From Bathymodiolus thermophilus thioautotrophic gill symbiont (GTDB taxonomy: Bacteria > Pseudomonadota > Gammaproteobacteria > PS1 > Pseudothioglobaceae): DNA of 64,000 nt. The position numbers and the translations under genes were made by a program. Each line of letters opens with the position of its first letter. The first letter of the stretch is position 1. The notes under the pieces are model-generated. The model was not told the origin of the DNA and made no database searches. It worked only from the letters and a program-made list of their open reading frames with translations. Below, in pieces: positions 32,273-42,622 of the stretch. Where the stretch lies: the NCBI RefSeq assembly GCF_003711265.1, contig NZ_CP024634.1, forward strand, positions 682,001-746,000. The letters are read 5' to 3'.

Positions 32273-33282
32273 ATGTCGTTTTATATAGAGGTCTTATTGC
32301 GTTATTGTTATTGTTTGCTTCAACAGCAAATGCAGGCAGTTGCGTGGTTTTAATGTATCATCATTTTTCTGACACCAAGCCCAAATCAACCAGTGTTAGT
32401 CCTGAATTATTTGAGCAGCATTTACAGTATTTGCAAGACAATCATTTTAAAGTGCTTAAACTTAAAACCATGTTGGCACATTTAAAAGAGGGTAATTTAC
32501 CCAATAAATGCGTGGTATTAACGGCTGATGATGCTTATCAATCTATTGCTGAAAACGCCTATCCTTTACTGGAAAAATATCAAATGCCAATGAGTGTATT
32601 TGTTGCCACTGAACCAATGGATAAAAAATATCCAGCAATGATGTCATGGCAAAAAATGCGTGATATTCAAGGTGAAATTATGCAATTTTATAACCACACT
32701 AGCACGCATTCACATTTATTAGATTTAAATAAAGAGCAAGTTAAAGTGAAAATTACCCAAGCACAAAATCGATTGGAGCAGCAATTAGGCAAACGCGAAA
32801 AAATTCTTGCTTATCCTTACGGTGAGGCGAGTTTAGCAATATTAAATCAAGTTAAAAATATGGGTTATAGTGCTTTTGGACAGCATTCTGGCGTGGTATC
32901 TGAGACAAGCAATCGACAAAATTTACCGCGTTTCCCGATGGCAACACGCTACGCCAAAATGTCCAGTTTTAAAACCAAAGTTAATGCCTTGCCAATGCCA
33001 ATTAAAGCCAAAACCACCAATCCGATATTCACCCAAAACCCACCAACTTTAACACTGGAATTTTCCAAACCTCTCAACAAATACCAGCAAAACAATTTTA
33101 ATTGTTTTGCTAGTGGTGGTGTAAATATGACATGGGAAGGCAATCAAAGTGTTGCCATTACTGCCAATAACCCTTTGGACTATCGCCGTAATAAATACAA
33201 TTGCACTATGCCCAGTGGACAAAAAGGCAGGTATTATTGGTATAGTGTTCAATGGGTTAATCTAAAAATCAAAGAGCAATAA
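32269..33282 (+). CDS. Exported polysaccharide deacetylase
   Basis: I choose ATG 32269, overlapping the trmL stop by four bases, because it opens directly with a signal peptide (MNVVLYRGLIALLLLFASTANA). The NodB-type domain shows VVLMYHHFSD, the metal and catalytic Asp pair in LTADDAYQ, the His motif NHTSTHSH and AYPYGE. The C-terminal 90 residues are a separate unassigned domain. It probably removes N-acetyl groups from a periplasmic or surface polysaccharide; the substrate is unknown. The protein has 337 residues from this start. Confidence 0.88.
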   Translation: MNVVLYRGLIALLLLFASTANAGSCVVLMYHHFSDTKPKSTSVSPELFEQHLQYLQDNHFKVLKLKTMLAHLKEGNLPNKCVVLTADDAYQSIAENAYPLLEKYQMPMSVFVATEPMDKKYPAMMSWQKMRDIQGEIMQFYNHTSTHSHLLDLNKEQVKVKITQAQNRLEQQLGKREKILAYPYGEASLAILNQVKNMGYSAFGQHSGVVSETSNRQNLPRFPMATRYAKMSSFKTKVNALPMPIKAKTTNPIFTQNPPTLTLEFSKPLNKYQQNNFNCFASGGVNMTWEGNQSVAITANNPLDYRRNKYNCTMPSGQKGRYYWYSVQWVNLKIKEQ

Positions 33283-33327
33283 AAGCCAACCAATTGGCAA
33301 TAATTTAACTATCAGGTTTTTTATAAT

Positions 33328-33371
33328 GAGACCTTAGCCCTGGCAGGACAAGGTTTAAAAAAATAGGTCTC
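33328..33371. mobile_element. 44-bp deletion derivative of the miniature element
   Basis: GAGACC is joined directly to TTAGCCCTGGCAGGACAAGG and then GGTCTC, so both tips and the centre remain while the arms are gone. It lies between two convergent genes. No target duplication is clear. Confidence 0.6.
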
Positions 33372-33383
33372 GCAATAATTTTT

Positions 33384-33935
33384 TTAATTTTTTCCCAGCA
33401 TTCTTCTTAAAGTATTGTCTTTATTAATAAAATGATGCTTTAAAGCGCCAAAAAAATGTAGCACAATAGCGACAATCATAGTCCATCCCGCTATTTCATG
33501 GACTTCTGCCATAAAGCCAGCAAGTGCTGCATTATGCGGAATGGCTTCTTTGGCAATAGGGTCAAATTGTGCTGCAATAATCTCCAAGCCAAAAACTGAC
33601 ACACCATAACCACCTGCACCAGACATAATAAAACCTGAAATTGGCATGACAACAATGGCAATGATTAGCACCCAATGTATTATTTTCGCTAGATTGTGTT
33701 CAATTGCTTTGTAGGTAGAAACAGGCTCAAGCCAACCATTAACAAAACGCCAGTAAACTCTAGCAATAATGACTGCAAAAATCAAAACGCCTATTGATTT
33801 GTGAATAGGATAAAGTTCAAACGCTTCGTTTTCACTCATATAAACCCCAATAACTGCTAATGCAATAACGCTTAAACCAACTATCCAATGTAGTGTTATT
33901 GTTAAAGCAGATAATTTTTCTCTTGTGTCCCGCAT
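33384..33935 (-). CDS. Cytochrome b561 family protein
   Basis: This four-helix di-heme membrane protein of 183 residues has probable heme ligands H16 (TLHW), H45 (YPIHKS), H146 and H160. Proteins of this type pass electrons between quinol and periplasmic partners. A good AGGAG site lies six bases before the ATG. No partner gene adjoins it, so its electron acceptor is unknown. Confidence 0.9.
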   Translation of the reverse strand: MRDTREKLSALTITLHWIVGLSVIALAVIGVYMSENEAFELYPIHKSIGVLIFAVIIARVYWRFVNGWLEPVSTYKAIEHNLAKIIHWVLIIAIVVMPISGFIMSGAGGYGVSVFGLEIIAAQFDPIAKEAIPHNAALAGFMAEVHEIAGWTMIVAIVLHFFGALKHHFINKDNTLRRMLGKN

Positions 33936-33971
33936 GTTTTTCTCCTATTTTTTTGAAATTTTAAATATTAT

Positions 33972-34111
33972 AAGATCTTTACATAAGTATAAATGATTAG
34001 CAAAATTCAATTTTTGCCCTTTTAAGAGGACTGCTGGGGGTGTTGGAAAAAAATTGTCAAGTGGGCGAAAAATGGATTCTTGATGGTTATTCATATTTAT
34101 GCAAAACTCTC
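33972..34111. mobile_element. Diverged miniature element (140 bp)
   Basis: This is a reverse-orientation, mutated copy: AAGATCTTTACATAAGTAT at the left and TTCATATTTATGCAAAACTCTC at the right. Target duplication ATTAT is still intact (33967-33971 and 34112-34116). It lies in the 401-bp spacer upstream of cytochrome b561, which otherwise shows nothing recognisable. Confidence 0.7.
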
Positions 34112-34336
34112 ATTATAAAGTAGATATTTATTTTTTGTGGATTTAACACACAACCTTATTAATAAAAAGTGACTTCACACGAGCACTTTTTGATTTTTTT
34201 TAACTACTAGATAAATGCCTCATTTAAAGGTCTTAAGTTAAAGCGCCATACAAATGGTATTATTTCCTATCTTTAGACTAGATAAGTAATTACTTAAATC
34301 AAGTGTATATTTGGATGTATAATAACAAATTTACCG

Positions 34337-35044
34337 TTGTCTAGAACTTCTCTTGTATTTAGTATGATTTATCAATTTTTAAAAAGAATCAATATAGATA
34401 GGCCGTATGTGTTTTACACATTGGTATTTGTGATATTTGTATTACCGTTAACATATGTTAATAATTTTTACTACTATAAAAGTATAGCCAAAGTAGAAAA
34501 GACAGCAATGCTCAATATGGCCAATACACTGAATAAATTTTCTGAAATGTGTGTTAAGTTACCCAATAACAATACCACGCAATGTATCGATAAACTGAAG
34601 CGGTTTCTAAGTAGCAATAAAGATTCCTATGGAAGTCTTGTTATTATAACCGCCAAAAATAAACTTTTACTTAAGCATGATAACCGATGGTATGTCCATA
34701 GTAGGTTACCTATAAATTTGAAAGATGTTGAAGGCGCAGTAACAACAATCCGTTCATTAGATGCAAATATTGCTATTACTAAAAATTCTATACCTAATAT
34801 ATGGTACAGCGTATATAAAAGTGTTACATTTTCGATTGCAGATATAATACAAAAAGACGGCATTCGTAAAAAATGGAGTTATATTAAAAGAGTGGCTATT
34901 CCGCGTAGCACGCCATTCTTTTCTTTTTTACTTATTGCGTTGTTAATTATGTATTTTGTGAAAAAATCAATAATTGCTCAGATAGAATTTATTAATGAGT
35001 TTGAAGATCTTGAAGATCCTAAAGGCGTTGGTTCAATTTTTTAG
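34337..35044 (+). CDS. Hypothetical two-helix membrane protein
   Basis: The family is not recognised. A membrane helix (about 27-44, VFYTLVFVIFVLPLTYV) and a second near the C-terminus (about 195-212, FFSFLLIALLIMYFV) enclose a loop of about 150 residues that is probably periplasmic. This is the topology of a sensor input domain, but no kinase or cyclase module follows. The start may be TTG 34337 or ATG 34364; neither has a ribosome site. Its composition is more AT-rich than the flanking core genes. A small basic protein follows after 14 bp. Confidence 0.6.
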   Translation: MSRTSLVFSMIYQFLKRINIDRPYVFYTLVFVIFVLPLTYVNNFYYYKSIAKVEKTAMLNMANTLNKFSEMCVKLPNNNTTQCIDKLKRFLSSNKDSYGSLVIITAKNKLLLKHDNRWYVHSRLPINLKDVEGAVTTIRSLDANIAITKNSIPNIWYSVYKSVTFSIADIIQKDGIRKKWSYIKRVAIPRSTPFFSFLLIALLIMYFVKKSIIAQIEFINEFEDLEDPKGVGSIF

Positions 35045-35058
35045 TCAGATCATTCATT

Positions 35059-35406
35059 ATGAGCAAAAAAAACCAAAAGTGGCTTACTAAAAAAACCAAA
35101 GAAGAGAGAGCCAAAAAATACAAGAAAAGTGATTTTTACAAGGCAATCATTCGTCCATCCTTAAGAAAAAATAGGGAGGATAGAGAAGTTCAAGAGAATG
35201 GATTTGCTATTACAGATCATGCTGTTTTCCGTTATTATGAGCGTGTTAAAGAGATAGACATGGAGTCATTAAAAAAAGAAATTGTTCCCGAGAGTGTGCA
35301 AGCTTTTATTTGCGCTCAGAAAAATGGAGAAATTTCTGTCTATAGCGGCGGAGAAAAGTATCGATTAAAGTTTGCGAATAAAAAAGTTATAACAATAAAA
35401 AGATAA
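35059..35406 (+). CDS. Small basic hypothetical protein, 115 aa
   Basis: The family is not recognised. The N-terminus is strongly basic (KKNQKWLTKKTKEERAKKYKK), then FAITDHAVFRYYERV and a small beta-rich C-terminal part follow. The DHAVFRYYERV stretch recalls short motifs in phage-related hypotheticals, but I cannot name a family. It lies 14 bp after the membrane protein gene and is probably co-transcribed with it. Confidence 0.6.
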   Translation: MSKKNQKWLTKKTKEERAKKYKKSDFYKAIIRPSLRKNREDREVQENGFAITDHAVFRYYERVKEIDMESLKKEIVPESVQAFICAQKNGEISVYSGGEKYRLKFANKKVITIKR

Positions 35407-35821
35407 TTAATATACAAAATTATTAAGGTTTTTTGAAAAATTTAATTATTGGCTAATGTTGCGCTATTATTCCAAAACAAACCAAGTAACCCTAAATCAT
35501 CATCAAAAAATCCACTTTTCACTAATTTTGTGAACCTTAGTCTTGTTAAGACAAGGTTGACAGAAGTCACCAATTTGGTAAAAATTGAATTTTTTCAATT
35601 ATACCATTTGCAAATATAAACCAAGCAATCTAGCGACCATCCTTATTAAGCACTATATTATTTATATTTACACACAAGCCCTGTTGTTTATTTTTGAACT
35701 TTACTAATATCAAGGCTACCATTGAATTGCACTTAATCCGCAGTAATGGGTGGAAAAATAACGCATTTAGTTATTTTTTTTAGAGTGTGGGCAATCCCAA
35801 TAAAAGGCAATTCAAATGCAA
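35407..35821. other. Spacer with decayed repeats
   Basis: No gene is visible. About 35477-35601 is a decayed copy of the miniature element (CCACTTTTCACTAATTTTGT ... GTCACCAATTTGGTAAAAAT). It adjoins a copy of a second repeat family at 35601-35665 (ATACCATTTGCAAATATAAA, CAATCTAGCGACCATCCTTA), which recurs inverted at 51322-51412. Confidence 0.5.
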
Positions 35822-36751
35822 TTATTTGAGTGTTGTGAGTGTATAAGCATTGCTAAAATCTTTGATATTGAGTGCTTTTTTTCCTGAGAGTTGCACAGTT
35901 TTTAAACTGAGTGTGCCATCGCCTGTGGCAACAAGGCATTCTTTCTTATCGTGTTTGATGATTTCACCGGGTTGGTGATTGTGGTTGTTGTTTATCACGG
36001 TGGCAGATAGAATGCGTAATGTTTTGTCGTTAAATTTATCGCTTGTTGCATTGGTTTGGGCGATGGGATAGGGATTGAAGGCTCGGATTTGGCGGTTGAT
36101 TTGTGTGGCAGATTGTGTCCAGTTGATCCACGCTTCGTCTTTTTTTAGTTTTTTGGCGTAGGTTATGTTGGCTTCATTTTGTGGTGTGGGTGATAAATTT
36201 TCTAACTCTTTTAAGGCTGTAATAATGGCATTTGCGCCTAATGAAGCAAGTTTATCATGTAGCGATTGTGCGGTATCGGTATCGGTGATTTCACAGGTTT
36301 CTTCAAGCAAAATAGCACCCGTGTCCAGGCCTTCGTTCATTTGCATAATACCAATGCCTGTGGTTTTATCGCCTGCGAAAATAGCCCGTTGAATGGGGGC
36401 AGCGCCGCGCCAGCGAGGCAATAAGGAGGCATGGATATTTAAACAACCATATTTTGGCATTTGCAACACTTCTTTGGGTAGGATTTGACCATAAGCCACA
36501 ACTATCATGATGGCAGCGTTTAAGTTCTTGAGTTCAGTTTGTGCGTCTTTGTCTTTGAAGCTTTCTGGTTGCAGAATAAGTAAATTGTGTTCCAATGCTT
36601 TTACTTTGACAGGGCAGGGGGTTAGTGTCCTACCACGGCCTTTGGGGCGGTCAGGTTGGCAGTAAACGCCAACAATGTTATGTCCAGCTTTGATAAGCGC
36701 TGTTAAAACGCCGACTGAAAATTCAGGTGTACCTGCAAAAATTATTTTCAT
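35822..36751 (-). CDS. fmt: Methionyl-tRNA formyltransferase
   Basis: Fmt formylates initiator Met-tRNA. The N-terminal formyltransferase domain has [20 protein letters not shown] near 110 and the invariant [11 protein letters not shown] loop, and a smaller C-terminal domain follows. The length of 309 residues is normal. Its start overlaps the argH stop by four bases. The usual neighbours def and rsmB are absent. Confidence 0.96.
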   Translation of the reverse strand: MKIIFAGTPEFSVGVLTALIKAGHNIVGVYCQPDRPKGRGRTLTPCPVKVKALEHNLLILQPESFKDKDAQTELKNLNAAIMIVVAYGQILPKEVLQMPKYGCLNIHASLLPRWRGAAPIQRAIFAGDKTTGIGIMQMNEGLDTGAILLEETCEITDTDTAQSLHDKLASLGANAIITALKELENLSPTPQNEANITYAKKLKKDEAWINWTQSATQINRQIRAFNPYPIAQTNATSDKFNDKTLRILSATVINNNHNHQPGEIIKHDKKECLVATGDGTLSLKTVQLSGKKALNIKDFSNAYTLTTLK

Positions 36752-38130
36752 TTAAGGGCTTTTCGTGCGTTATTAATGGCTTGTTTGACTTGATTTGGTG
36801 CGGTGCCGCCTAAGTGGTTGCGTGCGTTAAGTGAGCCTTCTAGGGAAAGAATATCAAAGACATCGTTTTCAATGTCTGCATTAAATGCTTGTAATTCTTT
36901 TAGGCTTAATTCACTCAAGTCTTTTTGTTTTTGAATGCCGTAAGCCACTGATTTACCTACCACTTCGTGTGCATCACGGAATGGCAAGCCTTTTTTAACC
37001 AAATAATCAGCTAAATCTGTGGCAGTGGTGTAGCCTTTTTTGGCAGCGTTATACATATTATTGCGTTTGCTTTCAATGGTTGGCACCATATCTGCAAATA
37101 CACGCAAGCACGCTTTGAGCGTATTAACGGTATCAAATAATGGCTCTTTGTCCTCTTGATTGTCTTTGTTATAAGCCAATGGTTGGGATTTCATAATGGT
37201 AAGCAACGAGGTTAAATGACCATACACACGACCTGTTTTGCCACGAACCAATTCGGGCACATCGGGGTTTTTCTTTTGTGGCATAATGGAAGAGCCTGTG
37301 CAAAAACTGTCAGGCAATTCAATAAAATCAAATTGTGCACTTGACCATAAAATTAATTCTTCTGAAAAGCGTGAAAGGTGCATCATGATAATACTGGCAG
37401 CATTTAAAAACTCAATGGCAAAATCACGATCACTAACACCATCTAGCGAATTATTACAAATGCGTTCAAAACCCAGTAATTCAGCAGTACGAACTCGATT
37501 AATTGGGTAAGTTGTGCCCGCTAATGCGGCGCTACCAAGTGGCATTGAATTGAGTCGTTTGCGACAATCAATGAGGCGCTCAGCATCACGAGACAGCATT
37601 TCAAAATACGCCATCATATGATGACCAAAACTTATGGGCTGTGCGGCTTGCAAGTGCGTGAAGCCGGGTAAAATAGTGTCAACCTCTTGTTCTGCCAAAT
37701 CAAGCAATGCGCTTTGTAGGCGCTTAATTTCATTGTTAATGTCATCCACTTGATTGCGCAAGTATAAGCGAATATCAGTTGCCACTTGGTCGTTGCGAGA
37801 GCGCCCAGTGTGTAATTTCTTACCTGCATTGCCAATCATGTTCACCAAGCGCGCTTCAATATTCATATGCACATCTTCTAAATCAATTGACCATTCAAAT
37901 TTATCGGCTTCAATGTCAGCAAGAATGGTATTTAAACCATCGATAATTTGTGATTTTTCCTCATCAGTCAACAATCCGACTTCGCACAACATTGTGGCGT
38001 GTGCAATTGAGCCAGCAATGTCATACGGGGCGAGAATTTTATCAAAAAATACTGAAGCGCCAAAAATCTTCACAAATTCGTCAGTTGGTTGGTTGAAGCG
38101 TCCGCCCCAAGATTGGTTAGTGGTTGTCAT
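36748..38130 (-). CDS. argH: Argininosuccinate lyase
   Basis: ArgH performs the last step of arginine synthesis, splitting argininosuccinate into arginine and fumarate. The signature loop [15 protein letters not shown] near 280 carries the catalytic serine, and [13 protein letters not shown] lies near 105. It has 460 residues and is complete. It is the middle gene of a tightly overlapping trio (thioredoxin-like, argH, fmt). Confidence 0.97.
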   Translation of the reverse strand: MTTTNQSWGGRFNQPTDEFVKIFGASVFFDKILAPYDIAGSIAHATMLCEVGLLTDEEKSQIIDGLNTILADIEADKFEWSIDLEDVHMNIEARLVNMIGNAGKKLHTGRSRNDQVATDIRLYLRNQVDDINNEIKRLQSALLDLAEQEVDTILPGFTHLQAAQPISFGHHMMAYFEMLSRDAERLIDCRKRLNSMPLGSAALAGTTYPINRVRTAELLGFERICNNSLDGVSDRDFAIEFLNAASIIMMHLSRFSEELILWSSAQFDFIELPDSFCTGSSIMPQKKNPDVPELVRGKTGRVYGHLTSLLTIMKSQPLAYNKDNQEDKEPLFDTVNTLKACLRVFADMVPTIESKRNNMYNAAKKGYTTATDLADYLVKKGLPFRDAHEVVGKSVAYGIQKQKDLSELSLKELQAFNADIENDVFDILSLEGSLNARNHLGGTAPNQVKQAINNARKALK

Positions 38131-38531
38131 AGTATTGCCTTAAGTTGTTTGGTTGCTTGTGTAATCAGGGTATCTAATTCAGTCCAATAGGTCTCAATTA
38201 AAGTAACGCCAATTTTTTTCTCCAGCACATTGCCATGATTATCAAACAGCATTAATGTAGGATAAAACTTGGTATTGTACTTAAAACTAAATTGAGAATG
38301 GTTACTGCGTTGCCCTGAAAAATCAATAATTTCTTCTAACGAAGAATAAAAAATATGGCGTAAGATTATTTTATCTTGGTATTCTTTTAATTCACTCATT
38401 GGCCTGATTACTTCCTGTTTAACCAATTCACAATAGGGGCAATTAGGCGCTGAGAACATAACTAAGATGGGTATTTGCTTATGTTTTGCCATTCTCCCAT
38501 CGATAAAAAAATCTTTTGCGTCTACTAACAT
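38127..38531 (-). CDS. Thioredoxin-like protein (CPYC)
   Basis: This short thioredoxin-fold protein of 134 residues has a redox pair C31-P-Y-C34 in FSAPNCPYC and the cis-proline position in [10 protein letters not shown]. It has no signal peptide, so it is probably cytoplasmic unless the N-terminus is misplaced. It resembles SoxW-like or DsbE-like single-domain oxidoreductases; the client is unknown. Its stop overlaps the argH start as ATGA. Confidence 0.82.
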   Translation of the reverse strand: MLVDAKDFFIDGRMAKHKQIPILVMFSAPNCPYCELVKQEVIRPMSELKEYQDKIILRHIFYSSLEEIIDFSGQRSNHSQFSFKYNTKFYPTLMLFDNHGNVLEKKIGVTLIETYWTELDTLITQATKQLKAIL

Positions 38532-38569
38532 CAGTAAAATAGTTTATTCTTTAAAAGTCAGTATTTTAT

Positions 38570-39478
38570 ATGAAAACGCTAAAAATCGCTACACGCAAAA
38601 GCCCACTCGCACTATGGCAGGCTGAATATGTAAAATCTAAGTTGGCATATCATCATCCTGATTTGACGATTGAGCTGGTAAAAATGACAACCAAAGGTGA
38701 CCAAATTTTAAACTCTCCACTGTCTAAAATTGGCGGAAAAGGTTTGTTTATCAAGGAATTGGAAATAGGTATGTTAGCAGGCGAAGCAGATATTGCTGTG
38801 CATTCAATGAAAGATGTGCCGTATGAAATCCCCGAAGCATTCGAACTGGGTGCGATTTTAAAACGAGAAAACCCATTTGATGCTTTTGTTTCTAATTATT
38901 TTGACAGTATTGATGACTTACCACAAAACGCCAAAGTAGGCACTTGTTCAATGCGCCGTATCGTACAACTTAAAGCCATCCGTCCTGATTTAGAAATTTT
39001 AGATTTGCGTGGTAATGTTAATACTCGCTTGCAAAAATTAGATGATGGTGAATTTGATGCGATTATTTTGGCATGTGCAGGACTTATCCGCCTTGGCTTT
39101 AAAGACAGAATTAAACAACAAATATCCGCCGAACAATCGTTACCTGCTGTTGGACAAGGAGCAGTTGGTATTGAAATTCGTAAAAATGATACTCAGGTTC
39201 TGACTTTAATTAAGCCTTTAATTGATGCTGAAACCACCTATAGAGTCAACGCTGAACGAGCAATGAATGCCCGTTTAGAAGGGGGCTGTTCTGTGCCAAT
39301 TGCAGGCTATTCGACCATTGATAGCAAGCAAATCACACTGTCAGGCTTGGTGGGTAATGTGGACTCTGGAGTGATATTAAAACATCAGGTATTTGGCAAC
39401 ATTGATGATGCTGAAGTATTAGGCACACAATTAGCCGATAAATTAATTGCCATGGGTGCGCGAGATATTTTAAAATAA
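38570..39478 (+). CDS. hemC: Porphobilinogen deaminase
   Basis: HemC joins four porphobilinogens into hydroxymethylbilane for heme and siroheme. The cofactor-attaching cysteine is C240 in LEGGCSVPIAGY, and the substrate loop begins ATRKSPLALWQA. At 302 residues it is normal. The hemD gene that usually follows is absent; the downstream gene encodes an unrelated membrane protein. Confidence 0.97.
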   Translation: MKTLKIATRKSPLALWQAEYVKSKLAYHHPDLTIELVKMTTKGDQILNSPLSKIGGKGLFIKELEIGMLAGEADIAVHSMKDVPYEIPEAFELGAILKRENPFDAFVSNYFDSIDDLPQNAKVGTCSMRRIVQLKAIRPDLEILDLRGNVNTRLQKLDDGEFDAIILACAGLIRLGFKDRIKQQISAEQSLPAVGQGAVGIEIRKNDTQVLTLIKPLIDAETTYRVNAERAMNARLEGGCSVPIAGYSTIDSKQITLSGLVGNVDSGVILKHQVFGNIDDAEVLGTQLADKLIAMGARDILK

Positions 39479-39509
39479 ATATTATTATTATTCAAAAAAA
39501 GGCCATATC

Positions 39510-40142
39510 ATGTTAAGAATTATCGAAAAAAGTTTCCTTAGAATTACACAAGTTGTAGGTTTAGTATTTGCCATTATTGCATTAGTTATGGCGGTTACCA
39601 TAGGTTATAACAAAATCAATGTTAAAGTTGACGGCAAAGTGGATGCACCCAATATTAAACTTGCTGATTATCAAAAATTAATACGCACTCAAGAAGTAAA
39701 GATTGGCAAAAATCTAAACAATAATCAATATTTTAATCAAGAATTTGATGCGTATATTAACGATATTGTTGGCGCACTAAGTAACCTTCCGAATGGTGTG
39801 ATTAACAAAATCGACCTCAAGCAAAAAGTTAAAATCTCAACCAAGGTCAAGCTCAATCAATACCCTCAAGCATTGCAGTTGGCGTATGTTAAATCTTTGG
39901 CAAAATTAACCAGACAAGTTGCAAATGTTGGGGGTGAAATCAATGTGGATAACTTTGTCAAATGGCACGACCAAGCCTTTTTTCAAAAAATGAAGGCACA
40001 AGACGCGCGCAATTTTTTACAAATTGGGTCGTTGAAAATAGAAAAATCAGCCTATTTTGCCATTTGGAAAGCGCTGGCTATATTTGTAATGTTAGTGATT
40101 ATGCTCGCCGTGTTGCGTATTGAGAAAAATACCAGAAATTAA
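39510..40142 (+). CDS. Hypothetical membrane protein, 210 aa
   Basis: The family is not recognised. Membrane helices at about 14-33 and 184-202 enclose a mainly helical loop of about 150 residues, rich in Lys, Asn and Gln, that is probably periplasmic. It follows hemC by 31 bp on the same strand, and its end overlaps the convergent alkC end by four bases. In other gammaproteobacteria the position after hemC holds hemD-hemX; HemX is also anchored by a helix, but I see no convincing similarity. Confidence 0.65.
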   Translation: MLRIIEKSFLRITQVVGLVFAIIALVMAVTIGYNKINVKVDGKVDAPNIKLADYQKLIRTQEVKIGKNLNNNQYFNQEFDAYINDIVGALSNLPNGVINKIDLKQKVKISTKVKLNQYPQALQLAYVKSLAKLTRQVANVGGEINVDNFVKWHDQAFFQKMKAQDARNFLQIGSLKIEKSAYFAIWKALAIFVMLVIMLAVLRIEKNTRN

Positions 40143-41266
40143 AAAATCAGAGTGAAATCGCCTTTGTCATACAGTGTGCCATTAATTTGCAGTTGTATTT
40201 GATGATTGCCTGGATAAAGTTTTTTGGTGCTCATATGCTTAAATAAATGCTTTTTTTCGATAACAACAGGCACATTGCTTTTCAGTGACAGTTGTTTAAT
40301 TTTAAACACTTTTTCACAGAGTCTTGTACTTGGGTTTGAGTAAGTAATTTTATAATCTAACATTAATTTCATTTCTTTTGTGGATGAAATTTTGAATGAA
40401 AAATCTAGGTATTCGCCCAAATTTATTTGTTTATTTTTAACCTGAAAGGCGTTAATTTTAATATCAGGATTGGCGTTAAATCCCAGTAAGCCAAGTGCTT
40501 GAATATTGCCCTTTTTTACCAAAGTTCGTAATGCATGCTTGATTAAAAAATCCAATTCTTTTGGGTTGCTCTGCCTACCTTCTATTTGCCATCTTGTTAG
40601 CGTGTGAATGACTAAATCAGGGTCTATTTTAGCAATGTCATTCAGATGGTTGGCAACCGAACGCACAACATAGCGAGTGTTGTCAGAATACAATCCATCC
40701 AAGACAGTCAGTGCTTTTTTGTAATCAAAATCAATACCAATACACCAGGGTAATTTTGGTCGCAAACCCTCCGATGCTAAGCGTCGTTGATGGTAATTGT
40801 CTGAGTGTGCCATGGTTTGCATAAAGGCAAAACTTTCTTTGGGGCAGTGGTTAATGAAGTATCGAATTGCATCTTCGCAACTAAAGCGTTTGGTGATTTC
40901 TGCTAAGGCGTTAAATGACAAGTTTAGAAATTGATTTTGCAAGCCATTTTTTGCCACAAAATCAGACAAAGGGGCGAAAATAAAATCACCAAAATCTTGG
41001 TCAACTTTATTTGGATCAAGTTCACAAGGTAAGGCACTTATAATAATTTTCAAAGCACTTGGATAATCATTGGGCAAATAGATTTCTAACTGTTCTCGAA
41101 TGCAAACAATGCGTTGTTTTAGTTCTAATTTTGGAAATTGTGCAATGATTTTTTGAGTAAACTCAGTGTCTTTAAAATCGGGGTTGGTACCTTTAATCAA
41201 TGTAGCCAAATAAGTTACTTTTTTTGGGTTAAAAAGTTCATCCTTAAGGGAAAATTTTTCAGTCAT
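40139..41266 (-). CDS. alkC: AlkC-like DNA alkylation repair glycosylase
   Basis: The N-terminal two thirds consist of HEAT-like helical repeats typical of the AlkC/AlkD DNA glycosylases, which excise N3-alkyl purines. Motifs include RLASEGLRPKLPW and TRYVVRSVANHLNDIAKIDPDLV. The last 95 residues form a beta-rich domain (INLGEYLDFSFKI ... LYPGNHQIQLQINGT), as in AlkC proteins that carry an Ig-like C-terminal domain. It has 375 residues. Its start overlaps ada by eight bases, and both genes serve alkylation repair. Confidence 0.87.
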   Translation of the reverse strand: MTEKFSLKDELFNPKKVTYLATLIKGTNPDFKDTEFTQKIIAQFPKLELKQRIVCIREQLEIYLPNDYPSALKIIISALPCELDPNKVDQDFGDFIFAPLSDFVAKNGLQNQFLNLSFNALAEITKRFSCEDAIRYFINHCPKESFAFMQTMAHSDNYHQRRLASEGLRPKLPWCIGIDFDYKKALTVLDGLYSDNTRYVVRSVANHLNDIAKIDPDLVIHTLTRWQIEGRQSNPKELDFLIKHALRTLVKKGNIQALGLLGFNANPDIKINAFQVKNKQINLGEYLDFSFKISSTKEMKLMLDYKITYSNPSTRLCEKVFKIKQLSLKSNVPVVIEKKHLFKHMSTKKLYPGNHQIQLQINGTLYDKGDFTLIF

Positions 41267-42287
41267 TTTTTTCTAAATCCAGTAAAAATTGTTTTCTATC
41301 TAATCCGCCACCATAGCCACCAAGCGAGCCATCCGTGGCAATGACACGATGACAAGGCACCATTAAGCCAATTTTGTTGCAACCATTCGCACTGGCGACC
41401 GCACGAATGGCATTTGGCTTGCCTAAAATTTTAGCTTCGTATTTGTAACTCCAGGTTTTGCCATACGGAATTTTAAGTAGCGTATGCCAAACCTGTTGTT
41501 GAAAATCAGTACCCACCATGTGTAAATCAAGGTCAAATTTTTTGCGCCTTCCATCCAAATATTCTGTAACTTGCGTTTGTACCAAGTCTAAATATTGGTT
41601 ACTCCCTGGCAAAATCACTCCATTTAATCGATTGCACAAATCCTTAAATTCAGTTTCTAACATTCGTCTATCACTAAATTCCAACAAACACAATCCCTGT
41701 GTAGTGGCACAGGCAAACATAGTGCCAATTTTGGTGGGAAAGCGAATAATGTTAATCACAGTTTTTTCAGTATGCTTATCACTGCTTCCAAAGATATTTT
41801 TCCAGCCTTGATTAAAGCCACTTAAACTCTCGTAACCCAGCCCAAAAGCGGTATTGGTGATAGAATTACCGCCTTTAATTTGATTGTAGGCCTTGTTAAT
41901 TCTAAGCATTCTCTGATAAGCGTGAAAAGTCATATTGTGATTAACCTTAAACCAGCGACGAATTCTATTGGGTTCAATGCCTTGTTTTCTCAAATCATAA
42001 TCTTTGATTTTTAAATACGGGTCATTTTGTAATTGCCAGATAATTTTTTCAATATAATCAGGCGTTTTTCCCTGAACCTCCATCGGCTTACAAATTTTAC
42101 AAGGACGAAACCCCGCCTTAATCGCATCATTCGGCGTGTCATAAAACACCACATTTTCCGCTTTCGGTTTTTTTGCCCGACAAAACGCCCGACAAAAAAT
42201 ACCCGTAGTAACAACAGCCGTTATATATGACGACAGTGAGTTTGGTTGAATAAGTGTATATTTCTCATTAAAAGTTAATTGTTTCAT
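41259..42287 (-). CDS. ada: Ada, methyltransferase and adaptive-response activator
   Basis: This protein both repairs alkylated DNA and activates its own regulon. The N-terminal zinc domain has C32, C36, C63 and C66 (GIFCRAFC ... FRPCKIC), one of which accepts methyl from phosphotriesters. An AraC-type helix-turn-helix follows (about 90-185), then the O6-methylguanine methyltransferase domain with the acceptor cysteine in PCHRVI. At 342 residues it is near the usual length. It heads an ada-alkC operon that it may itself control. Confidence 0.94.
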   Translation of the reverse strand: MKQLTFNEKYTLIQPNSLSSYITAVVTTGIFCRAFCRAKKPKAENVVFYDTPNDAIKAGFRPCKICKPMEVQGKTPDYIEKIIWQLQNDPYLKIKDYDLRKQGIEPNRIRRWFKVNHNMTFHAYQRMLRINKAYNQIKGGNSITNTAFGLGYESLSGFNQGWKNIFGSSDKHTEKTVINIIRFPTKIGTMFACATTQGLCLLEFSDRRMLETEFKDLCNRLNGVILPGSNQYLDLVQTQVTEYLDGRRKKFDLDLHMVGTDFQQQVWHTLLKIPYGKTWSYKYEAKILGKPNAIRAVASANGCNKIGLMVPCHRVIATDGSLGGYGGGLDRKQFLLDLEKND

Positions 42288-42491
42288 TGCGCTATTTTAT
42301 AAGCACTAAAAGGCAACATGTTGACAAAAACTTAACAAGTTCATTTCCTTTTATTTAACACTGGCGTTAGGTGCAAGTCTGGTTGGTGTGATTTGGCGTT
42401 TGTTTAAGTGTGATTTTTTTTGTGTAGGTAAATTTTAATGATATAATGCCGCTGGTCACCGAAATACTTAAATGCTATTATTTAAATACTT

Positions 42492-42570
42492 AAGACCTTT
42501 GCATAAATATGAATAATCACCAAGTGGGCAAAAATTGAATTTTGCTAATCATTATTTACGCAAAGGTCTC
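42492..42570. mobile_element. Short miniature element upstream of the Bap-like gene
   Basis: AAGACCTTTGCATAAATATG and TTTACGCAAAGGTCTC are the element tips. The middle is the same short form as at 9438-9519 (AATCACCAAGTGGGC). It ends 52 bp before the giant gene's start, so it lies in the promoter or leader. No clean target duplication remains. Confidence 0.78.
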
Positions 42571-42622
42571 ATTTAGATATAGTTTGATAGATACCTATAA
42601 CTTAATAAATTAAGGAGTAATT

